Origin: an uncultured Bacilli bacterium
GTDB lineage: Bacteria > Bacillota_I > Bacilli_A > RF39 > UBA660
Assembly: GCA_947630095.1 (NCBI GenBank)
Contig: CANRGI010000025.1
Span: forward strand, 1 to 11,903
Reading direction: 5' to 3'
DNA length: 11,903 nt
Below the pieces are notes generated by a model, which searched no databases, was not told the DNA's origin, and saw only the letters and a list, made by a program, of their open reading frames with translations. Shown here in pieces: positions 1 to 6,387 of this stretch (positions are counted from its first letter, which is position 1; each line of letters opens with the position of its first letter). Position numbers and translations under genes: made by a program.

Positions 1-1232
1 CTCATAACTTCCCATTTTCCAACTAAACCTGTATGGAATAAACCTGCTACAAAGGATATTACAAATAGAATTATTACAAGACCCCATCCAGAAAAGTCTA
101 CTCCATTTATTATATTAGTTAATAATGAAACTATTAATAAACCTATATTACTTTTTTCAAAAGTACTTATAAATAAACTTGATACAAATATTAATACTAG
201 TATACTACCTATACCATCTAATGAATAAGATAAACACTCACTTACATCTCTATTGTTTTTAATACTTCTAGTCATTACTCCATAAGCAAGACCTACTACT
301 ATGAATAAAAATGTTACTATAAATACAAAGCCTTGACCAAATAAGGAATTAACACCAAATAATTTATCTATATATAAAATTGCATTATCGTCAAGTAACA
401 TACCACTTAGTGGAAGACCTGGTATAATCATATATAATATTAATATTAAATATAAACACCCTGAAAATATTGCTACTATAAGTCCTCTTAATTCTCTATT
501 AGAAAATTTAACTTTATCTAAAGTTTCTACTTCGTCAAATTCATATTTACCTAGTTTAGGCATAACTGTTTTTTCAGTAATTCTAGTCATTATTATAGCG
601 CCTAGTATAAGTGCTATTAACATTATGTATAATTGAAAGAAACTACCTACACTATAATTTGGGTCTATTACTTTAGATGCTAGAACTGTTAAATTTAGTA
701 GACTACTATCAGTACTTGAAATAAATACATTTATACCATATCCAAAACATATACCCGCAAAACTCGCGATTATACCCCCGAAGGGATGCCTATGCCCATA
801 TTTAAATAACATAGCGCCTATAGGAAGCATTAATACAAAACCAATTTCTCCAAATAAACTAGATAAAATACTTAATAATATCAACATAAATGTTATAGTA
901 TTTTTACCTAAAGTTTGGGTTATTAAGGTAAAGAAAGTTTTTGCAAAACCACTTTTTTCTAATACTCCTATACCTATTAAAATAATAATTAACATACTAA
1001 GTGGGGCAAAATTCATAAAATTACTAACTGTATTAGTAAGAATATATTTAATTCCACTTACACTAAGTAAGTTTTCTACTTGTATTACATTATTATTTAG
1101 TGTATTAGTATAAGCATTAACATTACTATATTCTGCTTGTAAATCAAAAAGAGATAATACAAAACTAAGTATTATAGTACCAAAAGTCATAAGTATAAAT
1201 ATAAATATAGGACTAAATCTCTTATTTTTCAT
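1..1232 (-). CDS. AbgT-family transporter, C-terminus cut by window edge
   Basis: An integral membrane protein of which 410 residues are visible; the gene continues beyond position 1. The AbgT family (p-aminobenzoyl-glutamate transporters, some acting as antimetabolite efflux pumps) is recognised from NFAPLSMLIIILIGIGVLEKSG (residues 71-94), GEIGFVLMLPIGAMLFKYGHRHPFGGI (128-154), the GYGINVFISSTDSSL stretch (164-178) and GKWEVM at 405-410, which matches the family's AKWaxxaP motif. Hydrophobic segments lie near 8-29, 73-92, 112-143, 151-172, 198-216, 249-272, 300-320, 340-356 and 384-400. Family members are about 500 residues long, so roughly 90 are missing. The ATG at 1232 lies inside the last codons of the upstream DUF951 gene (11-base overlap), with GGTGG just upstream, so translation is probably coupled. 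Substrate and direction of transport cannot be read from the sequence. The family call is firm; DcuC/YfcC-type carriers fit less well. Confidence 0.85.
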   Translation of the reverse strand, partial: MKNKRFSPIFIFILMTFGTIILSFVLSLFDLQAEYSNVNAYTNTLNNNVIQVENLLSVSGIKYILTNTVSNFMNFAPLSMLIIILIGIGVLEKSGFAKTFFTLITQTLGKNTITFMLILLSILSSLFGEIGFVLMLPIGAMLFKYGHRHPFGGIIASFAGICFGYGINVFISSTDSSLLNLTVLASKVIDPNYSVGSFFQLYIMLIALILGAIIMTRITEKTVMPKLGKYEFDEVETLDKVKFSNRELRGLIVAIFSGCLYLILILYMIIPGLPLSGMLLDDNAILYIDKLFGVNSLFGQGFVFIVTFLFIVVGLAYGVMTRSIKNNRDVSECLSYSLDGIGSILVLIFVSSLFISTFEKSNIGLLIVSLLTNIINGVDFSGWGLVIILFVISFVAGLFHTGLVGKWEVM

Positions 1233-1407
1233 TTTCCACCACTTTCTTTAATTTTCTTTCAAATTCTAATCTATCCATCATAATACATCTACCACATTTA
1301 GTGCATTTTAACTTAATATCAACACCAACCCTAGTAATAAGCCATAAGTTCTCTCCACAGGGGTGAGGCTTTTTCATAATAACAATGCTATTAATTTTAT
1401 AATTCAT
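1222..1407 (-). CDS. DUF951 small zinc-ribbon-like protein
   Basis: A 61-residue protein of the DUF951 family, recognised from KKPHPCG at 12-18, RVGVDIKLKC at 26-35 and CTKCGR at 35-40. The cysteines at 17, 35 and 38 (plus C41) with His15 suggest a small metal-binding fold. The family's function is unknown. A ribosome binding site TAGGAGT overlaps the parB stop codon, and the ATG lies 7 bases after it. The 3' end overlaps the start of the AbgT-family transporter. DUF951 genes commonly sit close to parB near the origin in Bacillota, which supports the assignment. Length is normal for the family and the gene looks intact. Confidence 0.85.
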   Translation of the reverse strand: MNYKINSIVIMKKPHPCGENLWLITRVGVDIKLKCTKCGRCIMMDRLEFERKLKKVVENEK

Positions 1408-1414
1408 ATTACTC

Positions 1415-2311
1415 CTAATCTACATCTATGTCAATATTCAAAATTTCTAATATTCTTTCTAAGTCAGAGTCATTTTCAAAAGGTATTACTATATTTTTAT
1501 TATTAACTTTAACTAAAGTACCTATTTTTTCTCTCATAACATTTTGAATATTTAAGTGTTTAGTATTTTTTTCTTCTCTTTTCTTTATAGTAACTTTCTT
1601 TTCAAAATTACCTTCACTTAGAGAACTTTCTAAATCTCTAACACTCCAATTGTTTTCTACAGTTTCTTCTGCCATTTTAACAATTTTATCTTCGTCATTT
1701 AATTTACTAAGTGCACGAGCGTGTCCCATAGATATTTTATTTGATAAAACCATATCTTGTACGTTTTTAGGTAAGCCTAGTATACCTAATATATTTGTTA
1801 TATGACTTCTACTTTTTCCTACTTTTTTAGCAAGTTCTTCTTGTGTTAAATGAAGTGTATCTATCATATTTTTATAGGCAACTGCTTCTTCAATGACATT
1901 TAAATCTTCTCTTTGAATATTCTCAAGAAGTGCGATAGTCATCATTTCTTCGTCACTAAAATCACGTACGACTGCAGGAATAGTTTCAAGTCCTGCTTTT
2001 CTTGCAGCAATACTTCTTCTTTCTCCTGCGACTATTTCATAACCCTTAATGCTTTTCTTAACTATGATAGGTTCGATTACACCAAAGTCTTTTATGCTAC
2101 TTGCAAGTTCTTCTAGTTTTTCACTATCAAATATCTTTCTAGGTTGATAAGGGTTACTTCTTAATTCGTCTAATTTAATTTCTTGAACATCTTCCTTTGA
2201 AGTATTCTCAACTATATTTTTTTCAAACTCGTCTATATTGAATGCTTCATTACTGAATAATTGTTCAAGCCCCCTTCCTAATGCTCTCCTCTTTGTTTCC
2301 ATTTCTTTCAA
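1415..2311 (-). CDS. parB: Chromosome partitioning protein ParB (Spo0J type)
   Basis: The parS-binding CTPase clamp that loads at centromere sites and works with ParA and SMC in origin segregation. The N-terminal RRALGRGLEQLF (8-19) is the ParA-interacting leader. The ParB/Srx CTP-binding domain follows with NPYQPRK (53-59), GERRSIAARKAG (96-107) and ENIQREDLN (130-138). A helix-turn-helix spans about 155-180 (LTQEELAKKVGKSRSHI), followed by KISMGHARAL (192-201). The C-terminal region (about 255-298) is the expected dimerisation domain. At 298 residues the length is typical. Start choice: TTG at 2311 has AAAGGA (2317-2322) 5 bases upstream, whereas the ATG at 2302 would put that site 14 bases away, so TTG is preferred. 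The ATG remains possible. The start overlaps the 3' end of parA by 47 bases, so the pair is probably translationally coupled. Confidence 0.95.
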   Translation of the reverse strand: MKEMETKRRALGRGLEQLFSNEAFNIDEFEKNIVENTSKEDVQEIKLDELRSNPYQPRKIFDSEKLEELASSIKDFGVIEPIIVKKSIKGYEIVAGERRSIAARKAGLETIPAVVRDFSDEEMMTIALLENIQREDLNVIEEAVAYKNMIDTLHLTQEELAKKVGKSRSHITNILGILGLPKNVQDMVLSNKISMGHARALSKLNDEDKIVKMAEETVENNWSVRDLESSLSEGNFEKKVTIKKREEKNTKHLNIQNVMREKIGTLVKVNNKNIVIPFENDSDLERILEILNIDIDVD

Positions 2312-3077
2312 TCACTTCCTTTGCTAAATTAATGTAAGCAAGACTTCCCCTGCATTTAGGGTCATACTCAAGTATAGGTTTTCCGTGACTAGGTGCTTCT
2401 ACTAATCTAACTAACCTAGGTATTATCGTATTAAAGACTTTTTCTTTAAAAAACTTCCTTACATCTTCTACTACTTCCAAACCCACCAAAGTTCTTCCAT
2501 CAAGCATAGTAAGTAATACTCCCTCTATATCTAACTTTGGATTAACCTTACTTTGTGTTAACAATATAGTATTTAGTAATTGTGTTACACCTTCAAGTGA
2601 ATAATACTCACATTGAACTGGTATTAAAACACTATCACTTGCCGCGAGGGCATTAGAGGTTAATACTCCTAAATTAGGTGGACAATCAATTAATATAAAA
2701 TCATATCTATCTTTTATACTATCAATTTGAGTTTTTAATTGGTCGCCTATTACGAACCCACTTTGATGTGCTCCAATTTGAAATAATTCAACTTCAACTC
2801 CACTTAAATATATCATAGACGGTATGATACTTAAATTTTTAAATTTAGTTTTAATAATAGCATCTTTTGCCTCACAAGTGTGCATTATGACATCATAAGT
2901 ACTCTTATTTATATCTGCCTTATTAAGTCCTAAACCTGTAGTGCTATTGCTTTGAGGGTCTAAGTCAACTAATAAAACCCTTTTTCCTAAATGACCTAAA
3001 GCACTACTTAAATTTATACTTGTAGTTGTTTTTCCAACTCCACCTTTTTGATTTACAAGTGATATAACCTTTCCCAT
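2265..3077 (-). CDS. parA: Chromosome partitioning ATPase ParA (Soj type)
   Basis: A 270-residue ParA/MinD-superfamily ATPase that binds DNA non-specifically as an ATP dimer and is stimulated to hydrolyse by ParB. It shows the deviant Walker A KGGVGKTTT (11-19), the switch I/A' region VDLDPQSNSTTGLG (37-50), Walker B DFILIDCPP (126-134), the family stretch GAHQSGFVIGDQLK (102-115) and the C-terminal TIIPRLVRLVEAPSHGKPI (217-235). The open frame extends 45 bases further upstream, but the ATG at 3077 is preferred: the protein then begins MGKVISLVNQKGG as in the family, and GAGGTAG lies 8 bases upstream. It ends in TGA, evidence that UGA is a stop here. First gene of the parA-parB-DUF951-AbgT unit. 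No missing key residue was noticed. Confidence 0.96.
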   Translation of the reverse strand: MGKVISLVNQKGGVGKTTTSINLSSALGHLGKRVLLVDLDPQSNSTTGLGLNKADINKSTYDVIMHTCEAKDAIIKTKFKNLSIIPSMIYLSGVEVELFQIGAHQSGFVIGDQLKTQIDSIKDRYDFILIDCPPNLGVLTSNALAASDSVLIPVQCEYYSLEGVTQLLNTILLTQSKVNPKLDIEGVLLTMLDGRTLVGLEVVEDVRKFFKEKVFNTIIPRLVRLVEAPSHGKPILEYDPKCRGSLAYINLAKEVIERNGNKEESIRKGA

Positions 3078-3100
3078 ATATACTACCTCGCTATACAATA

Positions 3101-3111
3101 ATTTTAGCACA
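3101..3111 (-). promoter_or_regulatory. Extended -10 promoter of the parAB operon
   Basis: Read on the minus strand, TGTGC-TAAAAT (TAAAAT at 3101-3106) is an extended -10 element placed about 24 bases before the parA start codon. No good -35 is present at 16-18 bases. This would give a leader of about 17 bases. A second candidate is the perfect TATAAT at 3170-3175, also without a clear -35, which would give a leader near 85 bases. Confidence 0.55.
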
Positions 3112-3208
3112 AATAAACACATTTTAAAACTAGAAAATTAGTTCTATATTTTTATTTGTTTAACCCCGCATTATAAGAATAACATTTTTACGAACGAACT
3201 TCAATAAA

Positions 3209-3241
3209 ATAATGTGAATAAATTATACTTTATTCACATTA
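3209..3241 (-). terminator. Terminator of the AAA ATPase gene, stop codon in the loop
   Basis: A perfect 13-bp inverted repeat (arms 3210-3222 and 3229-3241) with a 6-base loop (3223-3228). On the minus strand the 3' arm runs into TTTTATT. The TAA stop codon of the ATPase gene forms the last three bases of the loop, and the 5' arm encodes its last residues. The stem is AT-rich, so efficiency is uncertain, but the position, between the ATPase gene and the parA promoters, is right. Confidence 0.65.
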
Positions 3242-4347
3242 CATAACCTATAAAGAACATTTTTGTATTCTTTTTGTATTTCACAGAACCAAATTTGGTC
3301 TTTTCTAAACACACCATCTTCCATCAATTCTAAATTATTAGTGTTAAATATGAATTGGCATTCTTTATTATTTGCATTAAATTTATTTATTATATATTTA
3401 AAAAGGGTATGTTCAAGTGTATCACCAAAATTATCTATTATTAATAGTTTTTTATTTTTTGATGCCATATAGACTATTGGTATTAAAAGTATTAATTCTT
3501 TAACCCCCGAAGATTCTTCACTAAAGTCAACTTTATAATTTTCCCCATTGACCTCGTGTATAATATGAAATTGATAACATCTAAAATCGTCAAATGCAAC
3601 ATTATCTTTAAAAGGATAATTTACAAAACTATCTTTAGTTATACTTACTTCTTTTACTTCATAGTCTATTATATTAAATCTCGTAAGATTTAAAAACTCT
3701 AAAGCAAATTTTTTTATACCCTCGTCTCTAGCATAACATTCAAAACTTTTGTCTAAACTATCTTCTAAACTAAAGTATATGGCTGTTTTTTCTGTCAAAA
3801 ACTCATAAGCACTTTTTGCATTTGCATAATTGTATTCTCCTAAAATGCCTAAGAATAATCTATTGCTTTGTACTAAATTAATGTAATTATTTAATTTAGA
3901 AACATCTTTCTGTGGAAAATAAAGTGTATCATTAACTCTTTCAAACATTTTAGATTTTTTATTATTTGGATAATAAAATAAATACTCTGAACATATCTTA
4001 CCATTTTTAACTGCAAAACCATACTGATATTTCACATTATCACTTATGAATTTAATATTGAATTTAGATGGTTTGTCAAAATTTAAAGCAAAAGGTTTAA
4101 TTGGTATCTTTTCTTCCTGTTTCATATATACACTTTTAGTTAGTATTTCACTTACTATACGAAGTGCCATAAATAAAGTAGTTTTACCACTTCCATTAGG
4201 CCCACATATAATGGCAGTTTTAAATATTTCTTCTCCACACATTTTAGCAAAATTTTCATTATCACGTGACTTACTACCTCGTGTCATACCTAAAGATATC
4301 TTGTCTTTGAAAGAAAACCAATTTTCAACATCAAATTCCAATATCAC
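3223..4347 (-). CDS. AAA15/COG1106-type ATPase with substituted catalytic residues
   Basis: A 374-residue SMC/OLD-like ATPase of the AAA15/COG1106 type, a group that includes abortive-infection and other defence-linked proteins. The opening MILEFDVENWFSFKD is the usual family start. Walker A is GPNGSGKT (49-56), and an ABC-type signature ESSGVKEL lies at 278-285. Walker B is LLIIDNF (301-307), where Asn306 stands in place of the catalytic Glu. In the switch region FNTNNLE (334-340), Asn337 stands where relatives have His. RKDQIWF (348-354) is the conserved post-switch motif. The protein ends soon after, without the RxDE...GRYGAIP-like tail seen in relatives, so the C-terminus looks short. The GTG start has AAGGAGGG (4354-4361) 6 bases upstream. 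It stands as a single transcription unit with no RloB-like or toxin/antitoxin partner visible. ATP binding is likely; hydrolysis is doubtful. Biological role unknown. Confidence 0.8.
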   Translation of the reverse strand: MILEFDVENWFSFKDKISLGMTRGSKSRDNENFAKMCGEEIFKTAIICGPNGSGKTTLFMALRIVSEILTKSVYMKQEEKIPIKPFALNFDKPSKFNIKFISDNVKYQYGFAVKNGKICSEYLFYYPNNKKSKMFERVNDTLYFPQKDVSKLNNYINLVQSNRLFLGILGEYNYANAKSAYEFLTEKTAIYFSLEDSLDKSFECYARDEGIKKFALEFLNLTRFNIIDYEVKEVSITKDSFVNYPFKDNVAFDDFRCYQFHIIHEVNGENYKVDFSEESSGVKELILLIPIVYMASKNKKLLIIDNFGDTLEHTLFKYIINKFNANNKECQFIFNTNNLELMEDGVFRKDQIWFCEIQKEYKNVLYRLCNVNKV

Positions 4348-4370
4348 TCTTATCCCTCCTTCTAAACAAT

Positions 4371-4399
4371 ATTATAATAGAAAATTTATAAAATAACAA
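4371..4399 (-). promoter_or_regulatory. Promoter of the AAA15-type ATPase gene
   Basis: On the minus strand, TTGTTA (4394-4399) and a perfect TATAAT (4371-4376) are separated by exactly 17 bases. The -10 lies about 23 bases before the GTG start, leaving a leader of about 17 bases that carries AAGGAGGG. It shows that this gene is transcribed independently of the ftsH operon. Confidence 0.7.
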
Positions 4400-4457
4400 T
4401 AATTTTTTGTATTTTTTAATCTTATTTTTATATTTTAGTTTATATTTGTTTTTATAA

Positions 4458-4482
4458 AATACAAAATAATGATTTTTGTATT
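4458..4482. repeat. 9-bp inverted repeat behind the ftsH terminator
   Basis: Arms AATACAAAA (4458-4466) and TTTTGTATT (4474-4482) are exact complements around a 7-base spacer. The repeat directly abuts the T-tract of the ftsH terminator. It may be a second, weak hairpin in tandem with that terminator, or simply reflect AT-rich composition. The rest of the gap up to the ATPase promoter is low-complexity A/T. Confidence 0.4.
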
Positions 4483-4505
4483 AAAAAAAGAAGATTATTC
4501 TTCTT
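4483..4505 (-). terminator. Terminator of the ltaS-tilS-ftsH operon, overlapping the ftsH stop
   Basis: On the minus strand, AAGAAGA-ATAA-TCTTCTT forms a perfect 7-bp stem (4488-4494 with 4499-4505) and tetraloop, followed directly by five T residues (4483-4487). G-U and A-U pairs could extend the stem into the ftsH coding sequence. The ftsH stop codon TAA occupies three of the four loop bases, and the acidic C-terminal Glu codons supply the 5' arm. Confidence 0.8.
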
Positions 4506-6372
4506 CCTTTTTAGTTTTAGTCTTTTTATTATCGTTTTTATAATTTTTTACTATGTCTTCTATTTCTTCTTTAGTTAAAGTTTCTTTTTCTTCTAGTGTC
4601 TTAGCAAGAATTTCTACTAATTCTTTATTTTTAACAAGTATTTTTTTAGCGTTTTCATAACACTCATTAATTATTTTTCTTACTTCTTTATCTATTTCAA
4701 GTGCGACTGTATCTGAATAGTTTTTAGTTGTATTAGTGTAGTCTCTACCTAAGAAGACTTCTCCACTTTTATGCTCGAATTGAACTGGGCCCAAATCACT
4801 CATACCATATTCAGTTACCATACTTCTTGCTATAGATGTTGCTCTTTTGAAGTCGTCACTTGCACCTGTACTTATTTCTCCAATAAATAACTCTTCACTA
4901 ACACGACCGCCTAAATAACTTGTTATTCTTTGTAGTAACTCGTCTTTAGTCATAATTAAAGTTCTTTCTTCTTTAGGTAGCATTTGAGTATATCCTCCTG
5001 CCATACCTCTTGGAATTATAGTTATTTTATGTACTTCTTCTCCATTAGGAAGTTCTATACCTAGTACAGCGTGTCCACTTTCGTGATAGGCTACTACTTT
5101 TTTCTCATAAGGTGTAACTTTTCTACTAACTTTAGCAGGTCCCATTAATACACGGTCACTTGCTTCGTCCATTTCTTCCATAGTTATTTCTTCTTTATTT
5201 CTTCTTACTGCTAAAAGTGCTGCTTCATTTAATAAGTTTTCTAAGTCTGCACCACTATACCCTGGTGTTCTTTGTGCGATATGATTTAGTTTTACTTCTT
5301 CACTTAAAACCTTTCCTTTAGCGTGTACATTTAATATTGCTTCTCTTTCTCTTACATCTGGTAAATTAACTGTAACTTGTCTATCAAATCTACCTGGTCT
5401 TAATAAAGCAGGGTCTAATACGTCAGGACGGTTAGTTGCAGCAATAATTATAATACCTTCATTAGCACCAAATCCGTCCATTTCAGTTAATAATTGGTTT
5501 AGAGTTTGTTCTCTTTCGTCGTGTCCACCACCAAGACCTGTTCCTCTTTGACGGCCGACAGCATCAATTTCGTCAATGAATATTAAGCAAGGCGCTGTTT
5601 GTTTTGCTTGTTTAAACATATCTCTTACACGAGATGCACCTACACCTACAAATAATTCTACAAAGTCACTACCACTTATATAATAAAATGGAACTTTTGC
5701 TTCTCCCGCTACTGCTTTAGCAAGTAATGTTTTACCTGTTCCTGGAGGCCCTACTAATAGAACTCCTTTAGGTATTCTAGCACCTAATTTTTGGAATTTT
5801 TTAGGATTTTTTAAGAAATCTATTAATTCTTTTACTTCTTCTTTTTCCTCATTTAGTCCAGCAACATCTTTAAATGTTACTTTTCCTCCCTCTTGATTTA
5901 ATTTAGCACGACTTCTACCGAAATCTAATGTACCACCTTTACCATTACCCATCATTGCTCTTGTTAAATACACTATAGAACCTAATATGATAACTATAGG
6001 TAAGAAATTAAATATTAAGTTAAGCCATAAGTTAGATGGTTCTTTATTTATCTTTAAATCTATTTGTTGATTATTAGACTCAGTTAGAATATCCTCAACT
6101 ACACTATCAGTAAATGGAACTATTAAATCAAATTCCTCATTATCTTTATATTTTTCTAGTTTACCTTTTAAATAATAAACACTTTCACTACTCTTTGGTG
6201 TAATTTCTAGACTTTCTACTTCCTCTTTTTCTAAATATTTAACAAACTCTATATATGTTATATCGTGCTTTTTAATATTAGCAACTCTAAAAACATATAG
6301 AACTACTGCAAGAACTAAAAGTAATAATAAATAAGGTGTTAAATTTTTAGTTATACTATTTCTTTTCTTCAT
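4495..6372 (-). CDS. ftsH: ATP-dependent zinc metalloprotease FtsH
   Basis: A membrane-anchored hexameric AAA+ protease that degrades unassembled membrane proteins and regulatory proteins. Two membrane segments (about 12-30 and 115-139) flank an extracytoplasmic domain. The AAA+ module has Walker A GPPGTGKT (208-215), pore loop FVG (241-243), Walker B LIFIDEID (263-270) and the second region of homology ATNRPDVLDPALLRPGRFDRQ (312-332). The M41 protease domain has the zinc site HESGH (430-434) and the third-ligand region GASDDFKRAT (503-512). At 625 residues, length and architecture are normal. The C-terminus is a charged KTKTKKEEE tail. The ATG is preceded by the strong site GGGAGGAG. Last gene of the operon, 15 bases after the tilS stop codon, probably with its own additional promoter inside tilS. 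All catalytic residues are present. Confidence 0.98.
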   Translation of the reverse strand: MKKRNSITKNLTPYLLLLLVLAVVLYVFRVANIKKHDITYIEFVKYLEKEEVESLEITPKSSESVYYLKGKLEKYKDNEEFDLIVPFTDSVVEDILTESNNQQIDLKINKEPSNLWLNLIFNFLPIVIILGSIVYLTRAMMGNGKGGTLDFGRSRAKLNQEGGKVTFKDVAGLNEEKEEVKELIDFLKNPKKFQKLGARIPKGVLLVGPPGTGKTLLAKAVAGEAKVPFYYISGSDFVELFVGVGASRVRDMFKQAKQTAPCLIFIDEIDAVGRQRGTGLGGGHDEREQTLNQLLTEMDGFGANEGIIIIAATNRPDVLDPALLRPGRFDRQVTVNLPDVREREAILNVHAKGKVLSEEVKLNHIAQRTPGYSGADLENLLNEAALLAVRRNKEEITMEEMDEASDRVLMGPAKVSRKVTPYEKKVVAYHESGHAVLGIELPNGEEVHKITIIPRGMAGGYTQMLPKEERTLIMTKDELLQRITSYLGGRVSEELFIGEISTGASDDFKRATSIARSMVTEYGMSDLGPVQFEHKSGEVFLGRDYTNTTKNYSDTVALEIDKEVRKIINECYENAKKILVKNKELVEILAKTLEEKETLTKEEIEDIVKNYKNDNKKTKTKKEEE

Positions 6373-6387
6373 TTTTATCTCCTCCCT

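Noticed and set aside
1913..2116. Open frames on the strand opposite to parB, the ATPase gene, tilS and ltaS (for example 1913-2116, 4046-4396, 6470-6766 and 10312-10542).
   Set aside because: They lie antisense to well-recognised genes, have no family resemblance and are expected by chance opposite AT-rich coding DNA.
2265..2267. Use of the Mycoplasma code (UGA = Trp), since this TGA in parA is followed by an in-frame TAA after five more codons.
   Set aside because: All tryptophans seen in conserved positions are TGG and no gene has an internal TGA, so UGA is a stop.
4258..4273. A parS-like site with core TCACGTGA inside the AAA15-type ATPase gene.
   Set aside because: The 8-base core matches, but only 10 of 16 positions agree with the TGTTTCACGTGAAACA consensus and both flanks fail. 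A second partial match near 9521 is no better. No credible parS is visible.
3223..4347. Pseudogene status for the ATPase with altered catalytic residues.
   Set aside because: The frame is fully open and has a strong RBS, a well-spaced promoter and a terminator; Walker A, signature and post-switch motifs are all intact.
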